Source: Cristatella mucedo
Taxonomy: Eukaryota > Bryozoa > Phylactolaemata > Cristatellidae
Direction of reading: 5' to 3'
Assembly: GCA_009760855.2 (NCBI GenBank)
Contig: WPIO01000008.1
Span: 10,994,501 to 11,058,500, forward strand
Length of the DNA stretch: 64,000 nucleotides
This document shows positions 11,665-42,111 of the stretch, piece by piece; the first letter of the stretch is position 1, and every line of letters starts with the position of its first letter. The notes below the pieces were generated by a model. The model saw nothing but the letters and a program-made list of their open reading frames with translations. It was not told where the DNA came from and did not search any database. A program made the position numbers and the translations under genes.

Positions 11665-14600
11665 CTAGGTATCACCCGAGTCGCCATCACCAAGAGTCTC
11701 GACTTCCTTCAGAGTGTAATCAACGATTGCATCGTGCCCTTGGAAGTGGAACCATCCTTCGAACATCTTGTCCTGGAGTAGGAGTGGAAACCAGTACTTG
11801 TCATCGAGCCACATTCCATCAAAGGGTATGCTTGCGATATCGAACCATTTTGGCAGCATCTCTACAACAGAGCATGTGAAAATACTCACCTGGGTCTACG
11901 TGCCAGTGTGTGCACACATGTGCACACGCCTGTTCGCACACATACATCTGCAAGTGCCTGTGTGGGTGTGCATACGTAGGCTCAATTAGTGAGTTTGTGT
12001 GCACGTGCATACCGATGGGGAGGGGTGTGTTTGAGTGCAAGCCGCCTGGCGTACCCCTTTAGCTTTCACATGATTCGTCATATTGCGCAAGGTCAAGATT
12101 GCCGATGTTGCCCTAGCCTACTCGTGTCTTTTGGATGAGTTTGCACCGCTAAATAAGAAATAATAATAATAATACAGTTGATAAAGCGCCCTCAGAGAAC
12201 TCAATCTCTCTAGGCACTTTACATTTGCTGCAAAGGGAAATGCAATTGAATGGTAAGTACACGGTATGCTCTCACGAGATGGAATATGGTTTACTGCAAC
12301 ACTAAACTATGATTACTGAGTGCAAGCTGATCCTGTCTCTCGCTCCTGTCTCAGCTCGAAATCTAGGCGTCATATTCCAATGCGACCTCTCGTTAGACGA
12401 CCATATTAGCTCTACAGTCAAATCTGCCTATTTTCAGCTTCATAACATTGCTAAAATTCGGGCTTGTTTAGATAAGGATACCACGTCTAAGTTGGTCCAT
12501 GCATTCGTGACATCCCGTCTCGACTTCTGCAACTCACTGCTCGCTGGCCTACCAGCATGTGCGATCAGGCGATTGCAGCTGGTGCAAAACTCTGCAGCTA
12601 GGCTTGTCTGTCGTGAGCATTGCAGTTGCCACATTACTCCACTTCTCGCCGACCTGCACTGGCTACCAGTCAAGCAACGGATTGACTTCAAGGTTTTGTC
12701 GCTCACTTTTAGGTCACTTCATTCTTTGGCTCCAGCCTATCTCTCAGATATACTACCCCATCAGGCTAAGCATCGTACCACCCGCTTTTCGGAATCCAAC
12801 AGTCTAGAAATACCTCGTACAAACCTTAAATCCTTTGGAGACCGTGCATTTAGTTCATATGCTCCCAAAGCCTGGAACTCTCTCCCGACCTGCGTCAGAA
12901 AATCCCCTGACCTGACCACATTTAAAAGGAACCTAAAGACACACCTATTTAGGACAGCATTTAGTGGGTCCCTGTGATTCGTCCTTGATGTGCTTATGCG
13001 TGCTGACACTATGCATGCTGCCACTAACCACATTTGCATGCTGACCCTGTGCATGTCACCCCTAACCATGTTATTCATTTTGTTTGTTTATCAAGCATGA
13101 TTTTACTCACCATTCAATTGCATTTCCCTTTGCAGCAAATGTAAAGCGCCTAGAAAGAAATTAAGTTCTCTGTGGGCACTTTATTAAGTGCATTATTATT
13201 ATTATTATTATTATCAAGCATACAAAAAGATCCAGGCCGGCCTAGGAAAATTAATGCAGTTCGTACAACCCATCCTAGCTAAGGCCAGTCGTAGCTTGTA
13301 TAATGGCATAGCAAAATCACATATGCACAATCCATAAGTGTTGACATCGACTATCAAACGACTTAAATGCTACCAGGTCGACCATACCTTGCACCCTTGG
13401 CGAGATCTAGTAAATCTTTTTCTAGCTTCTTTGTCAGTGGGAGCAACAAGGTCAGAGAGTCCATTCCCTAAGTAACATCTTTCCTGGAGGCTCCGACCTC
13501 TTGTCCTTTTTTACCTCAATATCTGCCTCAAAAAATGCCCCTGCTGACCTCATCTCGAATTAGTTTTTAAAGTCAAAAAAGACTACTAGCCCCCTATACC
13601 GGATAACCACTGCTGGTCGCAACCTGCACATTAACCACTTCTCACCGGCCTGGCTCCCCATCAACAGGGCATCGACTTCAAGGTTCCGTCACAGACTTGT
13701 AGGCTCCTTCATTCTCTTGTTCCAGCCCACCTATCAGAAATATTTTCCAATCAGGTTAGGCATCATATCACCCACTCTTCTGACTCGAGTCGTTTAGGTG
13801 TGCCTCTCGACCTCAAATCTTTGTGCGACAGTGCCTCCAATTGCATACGCTCCGAAAGCCTGGAACCCACGTCTGGCCATGTCACGACATACTCTGACTT
13901 GACTAAATTCGAAAAGAAGAAAAAACACACCTGTTCCTAGAAGTAGTTGCTTGCGTAAATTGTCCTTTGTGTGCTCTTTTGTGCTGGCACTGTGCATTCT
14001 ATCACTAACCAATTGACGTTCTTCCTTACTAGGATATGTAAGGTGCCTAGAAAGTCAGTTCGGTACCTAAAAAGTCATTTAGCTGTTTTAGAGTGCTATA
14101 CAAATATCATTACTATTATTATTATTATTATTATCATAATTATGGCTACTGTTTTCTCTCTGTGATGCCTTAATTTACTTCTGTCATGCATAAATAACAT
14201 TACAAATATGTTTAATAAGCTCAAAAGTTGTCTCCCAGCATTTTTTTAATGGGCTGTTGCCGGGACACTCATCAACAAGTCAGCATTAGGTCAGGAGCAA
14301 CTTACTCCTAGTTTCCCAATTGTCGTTCCCATAAAAGACTGTAAGAGAAAACATCAAACCGAGCACGTTCCAGTCATGTTTTAGAGAAATTCGCTCCATG
14401 AAGTCAGCACTACTCGAGTGTAGTACGATCCTCTCAGAAATGCTGACTTGGAAGGAGTTTCTCGGCTGCTTCTGCAGGATCTCAATGCAACATTCGATAC
14501 TATTTATCACTAAGTCCTTCTTTAACGCATGTCGTCTCGCAAAGCATAATAAAAATAATAAATAATATGATGACATTTGCATAGCATCCTCAGAGAACTA

Positions 14601-17456
14601 AGTCTCTTTCTAAGCACTGTACATATGCTGTACGGGAAGCGGGTCAATATGGTTAGTGATAGCATGCACAGCATCAGCATGCATAAGCACATAAAGGACA
14701 AATCACACAGAGCCAGCAATAGCTGTGAGGAATAAGTGCGTTTTGAAATTCTTTTTAAATGTTGTCGAGTCAGGGGTGTCGTGACGTCAGTTGAGAGTGA
14801 GTGTCAGGGTTGGGAGCAAACGAACTTAAGGTGTGGACTCCAAAGGATTTGAGGTTAATTAGAAGCACAGCTGAACTACTTAAGTCAGAAGAGTGGATGG
14901 CACTATGCTTGCCTGATTGAGAAGAGTTAGAATAGTTAGGCCGGAGTAAGGGTATGGAGGGACCTAAAAATGACAGAACCTTAAAGTCAATACGTTGCTT
15001 GACAGGGAACTCACGTAGGTCGGTGAGAACTTGTGTACTGTGGCAACTTCGACATTCACAACAAACAAGCCTAGTTGCTGCATTTTGCACCAACTGTGAG
15101 TGCTTTATTGCACAGTCCGAAAGACCTGCAAGTAGTGAGCTACAGAAGCCTAAGAGTCATAGGCACTTAACTACAATGGTTAAGGGCCTATTTCACTGGG
15201 AGTCTTTTGAGAGTAGATGTCAGCGGTCATAGTTAGCCTTAAAGTAAGGGGTAACCTAAGCACTTCTTTTCACAACTTTGTACACACCCTTATAGTAATG
15301 TAATCACCAATCACAATGCAGGCACCATTTTTATGCAAACTACACTGCTGACATAACTGCCTGGATGACAGCTAAATAATTCAAATGGTGTGGAGATGAG
15401 ACCAGTATAATAGGTATAGGCAAACCTAGTTTAACTCAGAAACTGGAAAGCTCAACCCTTAAATCGGCTTGGCCAGAATATCTCCTCGTAGCCTCTGCAC
15501 AGAATCTACAGGTATATGATCTCTTCCAAAGTGAACTTGTGTTAGATGATCGTGCAAGTTATTGCTAACCAATTAATATGCTTTTTTCTGCATATGCAAA
15601 GTGCTGAGAAAGAGATTTAGTTCTCTTATGTGTATACATCTTTAATCATTGTGTTTCTTCGTGGAGCGTTTCAGATCTTGCCCGTGCCGGCCTCTGATCT
15701 TACCCATTATCCGTTCCCGATCTTATATGTGCTGCCTGGTTTGACCCAGTGGTTAAGGTGCTTGCTTTGACCAAGATCTGGCCGAGGTCGTGTGCTCGAG
15801 CGAGCCCCTTGGCATATGTGAAGAGCCCGAATAGAGATTAAGTTCTCTTAGGGTGCTATAAAAACGAAATATATTTTTAAGGTTAAAAACACTGTGCCGA
15901 GCAGAGAAACTGCTCTCATTAGAGAGGGTAGACTCACCAACACGAATGGACAAGTCTTATCTCAGAGATATGGTAAACCAAGTGGCCATAGTTGGCTATT
16001 GCTCTCCATGCAGCATACGGGCAACAGCCGGTCTCTCGGGGCTTGGCAGCTGGCGACCGACCGCAGCCGGTCATTTCCAGCCACGGCTTTCCGAGCACCA
16101 GGTACTGCGGAAACACTGGCACACCAGGCTGCTGGCAGTCGGCGGCTACTCGGTGTCTTTAGCCCGCCGCTCACAAGAAATTGCGCACCCAGCTCCCCAC
16201 CCTAAGTCGATTACTGGGCTCGAAGCACGGTCAAGGTGCTTGAACAGCAAGCAGCTACGAGACGCCTGGACAGCGCAACTGACCAATCTAAGCGTACAGC
16301 TTAGACATACATACACACATACATACATACATACATACATACATACATACATACATACATACATACATACATACATACATACATACATACATACATACAT
16401 ACATACATACACGCAGCTGCAGCAGAAGTAGGCAGGCGGTCTGCCAGCACGCCTTCCAGCATGCATTGGATATGCGGGTGCTCCAGCCTACGGCACAGCT
16501 CCATCGGATTTGCGACTGCATCAGTCAAATGCTAGGCAAAAGTGCCGGGGCCTGCCGAGCCCTTATCGCAAGGCCCTGCCGAGGCGAAGCTAGCTCCCTG
16601 CAGCTCTCTGCGATCGATGAGCTCAGACTAATGCCTGCGGAGGAACGGCTTGCCCACAGAGCCGACGAAATGACGATGCACCTCGGGAGGCCCCTTGCAG
16701 CAACCCACGCCTCTCTCCCTTTCTCTCTCTCTCTCTCTCTCTCTCTCGCCTCGCTGCTGCACTGCCTGCATCGCTTAAGCGATCCTGCATCGCTTAAGCG
16801 ATCCACTGGCTGCTGTGCCACTCGAGCGCTCACCGTCTGACTCGGTCGGCTGTCCAGTGAAGCTGCTGCAGAGGAAAACGTGGACGCGCAGCGTTTCTGG
16901 CTCTCCCACAAATTGAAAATCGAGCAGTCCCACTTTCTTCAGCTTCAGCGCAACCAAGCTGCTCTCCTCGAGCAGTTCCCTACCACGCAGACGTAAGCAG
17001 CTGCATGGCGGCATGCAGTGGCCGGCGAAACTGCGGCGCCAGCAGCCAGAACCCCCGCCCCGTTATGGGGTAGACATCCCGGCAAGCAAATCTCAACGCT
17101 GAACTGGTGGCTGGCAAAATAATAATAATACGTGTTATATCGCCCTCGTGGAACTGAATCTCTTTCTAGGCACTTTACATATGCGGCAAAAGAAGACTGA
17201 AGCGGCGGAGCCATCTTCGCGCACGACATATTCATTCACGAGGACGCGGCTCGGCGGCACGACGCAGCGACTGATGGCGTCGGCGAGAGCGAGAGGCAAC
17301 CGCTCACCGTCGCGCGCCAGCTACGACTGTCTCTCCCGGCTCCACCTTGCCTCCGAAGCCATTCCATTTGCCTTGTCCAAAGCCTCGTTTCTTCATGCCA
17401 AGCAGGACTCTGCAGCCCTCGCGCACCAACACCAGAGTTAACGGCTTCACTCGCAT
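11665..17456 (-). CDS. NUDT1: 7,8-dihydro-8-oxoguanine triphosphatase (MTH1/NUDT1), complete, 3 exons
   Basis: On the minus strand the CDS runs 17456-17308, 16979-16834 and 11861-11665, 492 bases, 163 aa (human MTH1 is 156). The ATG at 17456 aligns with the MTH1 start. The protein shows [19 protein letters not shown] (residues 19-37), the Nudix box from G36 to L58 with E42, R50, E51, E54 and E55, then VGEPE, ESDEM, and the C-terminal [18 protein letters not shown]. Phase-2 and phase-1 junctions rebuild RREL and SDEM exactly as in the family. The substrate-pocket residues equivalent to human Asn33, Trp117, Asp119 and Asp120 are kept (here N32, W116, D118, D119). The usual Nudix glycine after EES is serine (residue 57). 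Known role: hydrolyses oxidised purine nucleoside triphosphates to keep them out of DNA. Intron 2 (5 kb) carries a LINE-A copy. The gene is convergent with PERK and divergent from GPS1. Confidence 0.95.
12165..12255 (-). mobile_element. LINE-A 3' tail only (reverse)
   Basis: Starts with (AAT)n and reads, reversed, the complete 3' hairpin and the 'gcaaatgtaaag' block. It is truncated after about 90 bp and lies head-to-head with the next LINE-A copy inside NUDT1 intron 2. Confidence 0.85.
12300..13215 (+). mobile_element. LINE-A, best preserved ORF end (5'-truncated)
   Basis: An open frame at 12309-12977 (222 codons) covers the region after the reverse-transcriptase YADD motif: [57 protein letters not shown] and KAWNSLP, ending in the KTHLF block typical of CR1/L2/Rex1-type LINEs. 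The 3' UTR has the hairpin at about 13138-13183 and an (ATT)n tail to about 13214. No endonuclease or YADD motif is present, so it is a truncated, immobile copy. It lies in NUDT1 intron 2 on the opposite strand to the gene. Confidence 0.9.
13570..14150 (+). mobile_element. Degenerate LINE-A copy
   Basis: Broken frames still show the GIDFKV block, PTHLSEIF-like and AWNP remnants, the 3' tail (GGTGCCTAGAAAG...) and an (ATT)n run at about 14115-14142. It is much more diverged than the copy just upstream. Confidence 0.75.
14540..15235 (-). mobile_element. LINE-A copy (reverse)
   Basis: The AT-rich tail and reversed hairpin at 14540-14630 are followed by the ORF end read on the minus strand: [35 protein letters not shown] and TNLKSFG, with interrupting stops. 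It lies in NUDT1 intron 2. Confidence 0.8.
15735..15870 (+). mobile_element. SINE with tRNA-like head and LINE-A tail
   Basis: The head at 15735-15815 (GACCCAGTGGTTAAGGTGCT, then a box B-like GTGCTCGAGCGAGCC) resembles the other SINE copies. It is followed at 15825-15870 by the LINE-A tail signature AGAGATTAAGTTCTCTTAGG and GTGCTATAAAA. This is the one copy where SINE head and LINE tail are directly joined. An independent degenerate LINE-A tail lies just before it at about 15545-15655. Confidence 0.55.
16304..16412. repeat. (CATA)n microsatellite
   Basis: About 27 copies of a 4-bp ACAT/CATA unit within NUDT1 intron 2. It produces spurious YVCM-type open frames on the minus strand. Confidence 0.97.
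16720..16748. repeat. (CT)n microsatellite
   Basis: Short uninterrupted CT run just inside intron 2 of NUDT1, about 90 bp from exon 2. Confidence 0.9.
16766..16803. repeat. Tandem 19-bp unit, each with a 14-bp perfect palindrome
   Basis: The unit CTGCATCGCTTAAGCGATC occurs twice back to back. The core ATCGCTTAAGCGAT is self-complementary, so the two units can form either two small hairpins or one longer one. It lies about 30 bases downstream of NUDT1 exon 2, near the intron 5' splice site. Confidence 0.9.
17115..17185 (-). mobile_element. LINE-A tail (reverse) in NUDT1 intron 1
   Basis: (AAT)n followed by the reversed hairpin (GAACTGAATCTCTTTCTAGG) and TTTACATATGC. This is the only recognisable repeat in the 328-bp first intron of NUDT1, in the same orientation as the gene. 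Confidence 0.8.
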
Positions 17457-20400
17457 GCTGCCAGTAGCGCCCGGACGCTCGGCCGATCGGCACGTGGCAC
17501 GAACGTCGCTTGACCCCGGGGCAAACTCGACCGACGTTGACCTGGCCCGGAAACGAGAGCCCCCTCAACGACGAACCTAGGGCCTCAGCTGTGAGTGCAT
17601 TTGCCGTGAATAGCATGGCGTGGTTGGGTCTCGGACGGCTAATAAATATTTTAAAAATACTGGAAAAGGCTGGAATGCCCGTATCAGCTCAGCGACACCA
17701 GCCCGGGCCGATTAGCACAACCATGCTGGACCACGCCCATTCAGAGGACGGCGGGATTGCGTCCACCAACCCCTCGGAAGGTTAGTTACTCTTGTCTGGA
17801 GATTGTGCTCCGATAAACCCCGGAAGGCCAATTTAAAGCATGATGCTAATTATCAGGCCAGAAGATCCTCGACATAAGATGGTAGTGAATATGCTCAAAT
17901 CAAAAGGTCAAGTTTATTAACGCTAGACAAGTGAAAACCGAGCGCCTAAGGGGAAGGGGGGGTCCGATAACCGTGCAGCCTTGGACTGCGAAAGCAACGC
18001 GTCCGTTGCCGTATTCTCATGACCGTAAATTTTTGGACCGCAATTTCCTGAGTAGAAATCCTTTGGCTGAAGTTTTAGGTTACTCGCCAAACGGTAGAGC
18101 ATCCGCCGGATTCCCCTACGAGCCTCAGTTTTTAATTACGACTCACGATTAAGCTCAAAAGTAAACTGCGCACCGCTCAAATTTAGATTGCATATTGCAG
18201 AGGACAGACTGTCTTCCAAGTTACCCATAGTTTAGGTGCCATTGCGCAACCGCGTCCTCTCGCAAAGGGTCAGCAAATGCTCGGCCCAACCGAAGGCCCG
18301 GCAATCTAGAAGTGCGTTCCGCTTGGGTTAGCTCAAATTCGGCGGTGCAAACCTCGATAATACAGTACATGAAAAAAGTAACAATGTTCAAGAGAGAATT
18401 TTATTAAATTTTTCTCGAGAATAATATGTCATTCCTGTGGCCGTGGGACAGGCGATAGCCAGACCTTGGTGGGGGCAAGCGCCTTAACCACTGGAGCAAG
18501 CCAGCTCGGCAGAGGCTTTCACATCAAAACCACATTACGGTCACTGCGATGCTTAAAATGTGGGTCTGATTTTAAAAACTTTAAACTTAGCTTAAGCATA
18601 GTGCTATGATATTTTATTGAATTGCATGTGGTTGATAAGCACTAGCCTGTTTGGATTAACTTCCACCGACTTCACATTGAGAGCGATGGACTTATAATAA
18701 AAATTATCTTCTCTTATTTATAGTTCATTGCGGAAGGCTTTCTTACACCAGACGCATCATGTAAAATGCATCGCTTAATTGTGTGCATGCAATATATTTT
18801 CTGCATCAACATTTCTACATTCTAGCACTGTCATATTCGTCTCACAGAGTCTGCTTAGGCTGACCACAAAAACCTGCTCACCTGCGGACTTAAATGAAAC
18901 TCATACCACATGCAGAAGTATCTTCAAATCCCCATTGATATAATTCAGGTATGTAGTGTTTGTCACGTCCACTCAATGGCATTTAAAATTAGTACCTTAC
19001 CCTACCACTCGATTTTCGATGTATTATGTGTTCGCTTGAGTGTGACATTAACGCTTCACTTCATCAAATTTAACTGAAATATTTGCCACTTGGGCAAGAT
19101 CCTAAAAGAACCCAAAGTTAAAAAGCTGTGTTAGATATTTCACTATTTTAGGCATTCTATGTTATAGTAACGACATGCATGATAAATTATCGCTTACCTG
19201 ATGAAGCTGTTACCGAGGGCTTTTCCTTGTTTGGTGTCCAGCAAATAATGTCTTTATTAGGTGTGTTTCGGCTTGATAACATATCAATCTACGAAGGGTA
19301 TAATTCGCTTTCAATCTTTCATGAACTTGGTATTCGGTCTGTTTTGAACATGTTAGGTTGATAATTTATTCTTACTAAAGCTCAAGTGTCATAACTGGCC
19401 GCAGCCTCCTCAATTCACCTAACTCATGAAGAGAAATACAGAAATACAGCCGAATCACGCCACTTAGCTTGAACGCGATGTCACTCGTTCTGCAAGTAGA
19501 TTAATTTCTTAACTCCTTGTTCACAGGTCAAGACCAGTTTGCACCATTGACAGATATTCAGCTCTCCGACCTGCACCGGCTCCGTATCAAGCACTGAATC
19601 GGCTTTAAGGTTCTGACACTCCCTTTTAGGCACTCTATTCTCTTGCTCAGGCGTACCTATCCGAAATATTTCCTTATCATGTTTCACAACGCACCAACAA
19701 CCCTCTGCTGACTGAATTTACGTGGCTGTGCCTCTAACCAACCTCAAATTCCTTTTAGATCGCCCCTTCAGCTCTTACGCTCCCAAAGTTGAAATGTAAA
19801 AAGAAGTTAAGAACGCACCTCTTCATCAAAGCATTTGCTTTTTCATTGCGCATTGGCCTTTGCGTGCTTACGCGTTGAGAAACGGTGCGTGTGAATTGAT
19901 TTGCAGTATTTTCTTTCCGGCATATGTAGAGTGCTTAGAAAGAGATTTCCTTTTGTGATGGCACTGGGCAAAATGTCTCGCTATTATTATAATAAAATTG
20001 GGCACGGGCGGGTGTAGCTGGAACAAGGATGTCTGATATTTCAAGATGATTTTTTAGCGATAAGGATATAAGAGCAGATACTCGTAATTAGAATTTTCGT
20101 CAGGAATGGGCGAAACCTTGATCGTAAAAGGGTGAAACAGGAAATCTTCGGATAAATGATATCGTCAGATTATTGTACTCTCCTAATAGCGAAGCAAGCC
20201 AAGAGCAGACAAGCTCTCATCCAATCTGCCTAATCACATAGAAACACGTAAGTGTATGGATGCCAGACTGCACGTGTGGTTTAATATGAAAGGTTATCAC
20301 CCGGGTAGCCCGAAGCTCCCGAGCGCTATGTGCGATAGAAGCTTAGCAAAGTTAATTGAAGTGCCAAAAATAATTCAATAAAGCGTGCCAAAAGCCGGGT

Positions 20401-21547
20401 CCACGGTAACTCTGAGGACTAAATCAAGGCTTCTAATCTTGATTTAGACTACCTCTTCAGAATTAGAAAAAATGAGAGAGCTATCAATAGCGCCAATTAT
20501 TTTGTTAAAACGAATGGCCCTCACTGCATTGAAAACGCTTCTGATGAGTCTGCGTTCACGAATAAATGTTATCACCCGGTCTTGCCAAGTCCAGACCAAC
20601 GGGCAGATCACTACTTCCCTGTACGGGCATGCAACGGACGTGAATTTTCGTGTATTGCTAAAATACGGTTCGTTGACAACTATAAGTATGGAGCGTGTGC
20701 GTCCTTACGCAGCGGAAGCTGCCGTCGGCTAGTCGCCAACGTTCGACAAAGGCCTTACAGCGCTCCTCATCTGAGCCCACTTCCGCGAGAGGCAGACGTA
20801 GCTAATCGCTTTGCATTTGACGCAGCAGCTTATTTCTCCTCATTCTGCCGAGGGCTTCCGGTCGGCGAGAAGCAGGGCTGCTAAATGCCTAGCGGCGAGA
20901 AGCAACTTCTGCGAGCCTGGGAGTCGGCTAGAATGTTGCTTCTCAACGACGCACCGGTTGCCAGCAGCCAGCCCCAGTGAGCTGCATCTCTTAAATCGGA
21001 GAAGTTGTCCACGTAGGCACCCTGGTTGGCCTAGGATCTGAGAAAATCCTAGCTACTATGGCTCGGCAGTCACGCCTCTCGGAGCACCACGCCAGACGCT
21101 CTTCTATCCGCACCGCCGACGTCCCGCGTGCTTTAGATGTGTTATTTAAGCCGCTACTGCTTACTCGCAATCCGCATGAGCGCACTGCTGGGGCTAGCAG
21201 GCATCGTAGGCGTTTGGAGTGCACGCAACGCAGGAACGGAGCAAAAACGAAAACTGCAGCCAAAAAATCCGAGCGGCAGAACCCCTAATGACGCTGCGTG
21301 GCGCTAATCTGACTAGGGAAGCGGGTGTTATGAGACCGGGGCACGCTGACGGCTGTGCGCAAAAATTAGCCCAAATATCTGTGAACTTAATATTAGCTCA
21401 ATACAGGTCGCTATAATAAGTCAATACTGACACAACAAGCGCTCTCACGGAACTCAAAAACGGCCCACGGCAATGAGCCACTACTCGCCTCTGCATCGAA
21501 AGAGCGGTGTACTTCCGGCACTTTTTCCGTGTGTCGGCGTTTATGGA
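17457..21547. other. Divergent intergenic region NUDT1-GPS1
   Basis: Both genes are transcribed away from this 4.1-kb region, so promoters should lie at its ends. GC-rich stretches occur at about 17.2-17.8 kb and 20.6-21.5 kb. A LINE-A copy lies at 19555-20000 and a possible degenerate SINE at 18436-18520. No TATA box or other regulatory site could be assigned with confidence, and open frames in the GC-rich parts look non-coding. Confidence 0.5.
19555..20000 (+). mobile_element. Degenerate LINE-A copy
   Basis: Aligns in order with LINE-A from the DLHWLPVKQ block (here CCGACCTGCACCGGCTCCGT) through the KSF block, the 'gtgcttagaaagagatt' tail and a short ATTATTATAAT end. Confidence 0.75.
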
Positions 21548-40746
<19,199 letters not shown>

Positions 40747-41071
40747 TGGGCAGGCTCCAAATGTGACTCACATCCAAAGCATCGTGGCCGAGTTGACTCA
40801 GCATTCATTTCAGTCACCTAACTTACTCTTCAGCCTGCTGTCATTTTGACACTGTCAGGAACCCGGCAAGTGGAATGAACCGAAAAGGACATGCAGATGT
40901 GAACGAAGCCCATTCTATGTGGCACCGCATACCATCATGCCATCGCTGACTGACCGGTGGTTTATGAGCCGTTGCGTTTGCCATGGTGGATCGATGATCT
41001 ACTTGCTCGAATAGTGAACTTATGCTAACTCTTTGCATTACCTGCTGGCAATGCACATAGCTATCACAAGC

Positions 41072-41077
41072 AATAAA
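41072..41077 (+). terminator. Likely poly(A) signal of GPS1
   Basis: Canonical AATAAA about 330 bases after the GPS1 stop, with no earlier AATAAA seen in the 3' flank. A TG-rich stretch follows. Confidence 0.5.
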
Positions 41078-41404
41078 CCGTTTATGTGCTTCGTTGGTTT
41101 CAGTCATCAGCAGTTGAGTCGACTTTGAGTTATATATAATATGGCTTGATTTTTCATTGATCATTTAAAAACCACACTTTACATTGCACTTGCATGGTTT
41201 TTCTTGATCTTACAGATCGATTCTATGAAACACTGTGCGACCCTAGACTTGTGAAACTGGTAAAGTGTTTGGGGAAGAGAGTAAACGTAGCCTTCTAACT
41301 TCATCTCTCTAGTATTTACATAGCCGAATGCAGCAGACCGCCTATTTGACCTGGTAAATTATCTGAACGAGCATGGTGTGTAAGTGGTTTGTTTCTTATG
41401 ATAT

Positions 41405-42110
41405 TGATAGTATTTTTCTAGCACCCTCTGAGAACTAAGTTTTTATCTAGTCACTATGCCTGTTTGAAATGAAGCATTCAACTATTAGTAGTATAATTTG
41501 TGCAATTTCAGCATAGGTTGATGTATCAAGGACAACTCACATGGGCGAAGTAAATACTGTAAGGTGGGATTAAATGTCTACTGTTATTTGTCGAATGTTG
41601 TTTTAAATGTCGACTGAAGGAACTTCGCAATGTCGGTCGGTAGCTTATGTAGCATGCAAACTAAAGAAATGGTCATCAAAATATTCAGGTCGGTTAGAGG
41701 CACAGCTAAACGACTTGAGCCCGAATAATGGGCGGTATGATGCGAAGCCTGTTTGGTAATTAGCTAATTAGGTAATTATTATTGGCAGGCCGAAGCAAGA
41801 ATGAAGATACATAAGAATAACAGGAAGAAGTAACTTAAGGACAATGCTCGGCTTGATGGGAAGCCAGTTAAGGTCTAGGACAATTGGTATGATGTGGCAG
41901 TTCGACATACACGACAGACGTGCATTGCTGCGGATTTTTGCACGATTTATAAGCATCGTATTACAATCCTAAAGACTTGAAAATCTTGCAATGTTACATG
42001 AAAGTAGGCCGTTTTGCCTGTAAAGCATATTCGTCTAGCGAAAGATCAGTAAGTAGTATGTACTCATCGAGCGAAAGATCAAATTGGAATAAGGCACCTA
42101 GATTCAGTGT
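41405..42110 (-). mobile_element. Degenerate LINE-A copy (reverse)
   Basis: The reversed tail (CCTCTGAGAACTAAG, 41425-41440) is followed by minus-strand ORF remnants such as DLNWLPIKPSIVLKLL. It lies just downstream of the GPS1 3' UTR. Confidence 0.7.
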
Positions 42111-42111
42111 A

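Noticed and set aside
11862-12040. Additional NUDT1 exon just before exon 3 with a 28-base intron
   Set aside because: The sequence is CA/GT-rich simple repeat, and exon 2 at 16834-16979 fits the family exactly.
12440-12706. Open frames antisense to LINE-A ORFs (also at 46-405, 486-761 and 12761-13078)
   Set aside because: They are mirror frames of the LINE coding sequence and lack any protein similarity of their own.
16146-16528. Long YVCM-repeat frames on the minus strand
   Set aside because: Translation of the (CATA)n microsatellite, not protein coding. The same applies to the CA, GA and CT repeat frames at 27.7-28.0, 47.6-48.0 and 57.7-58.0 kb.
20991-21288. Overlapping open frames in the GC-rich region upstream of GPS1
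   Set aside because: Frames on both strands arise from GC-rich composition and show no recognisable domain or splice context.
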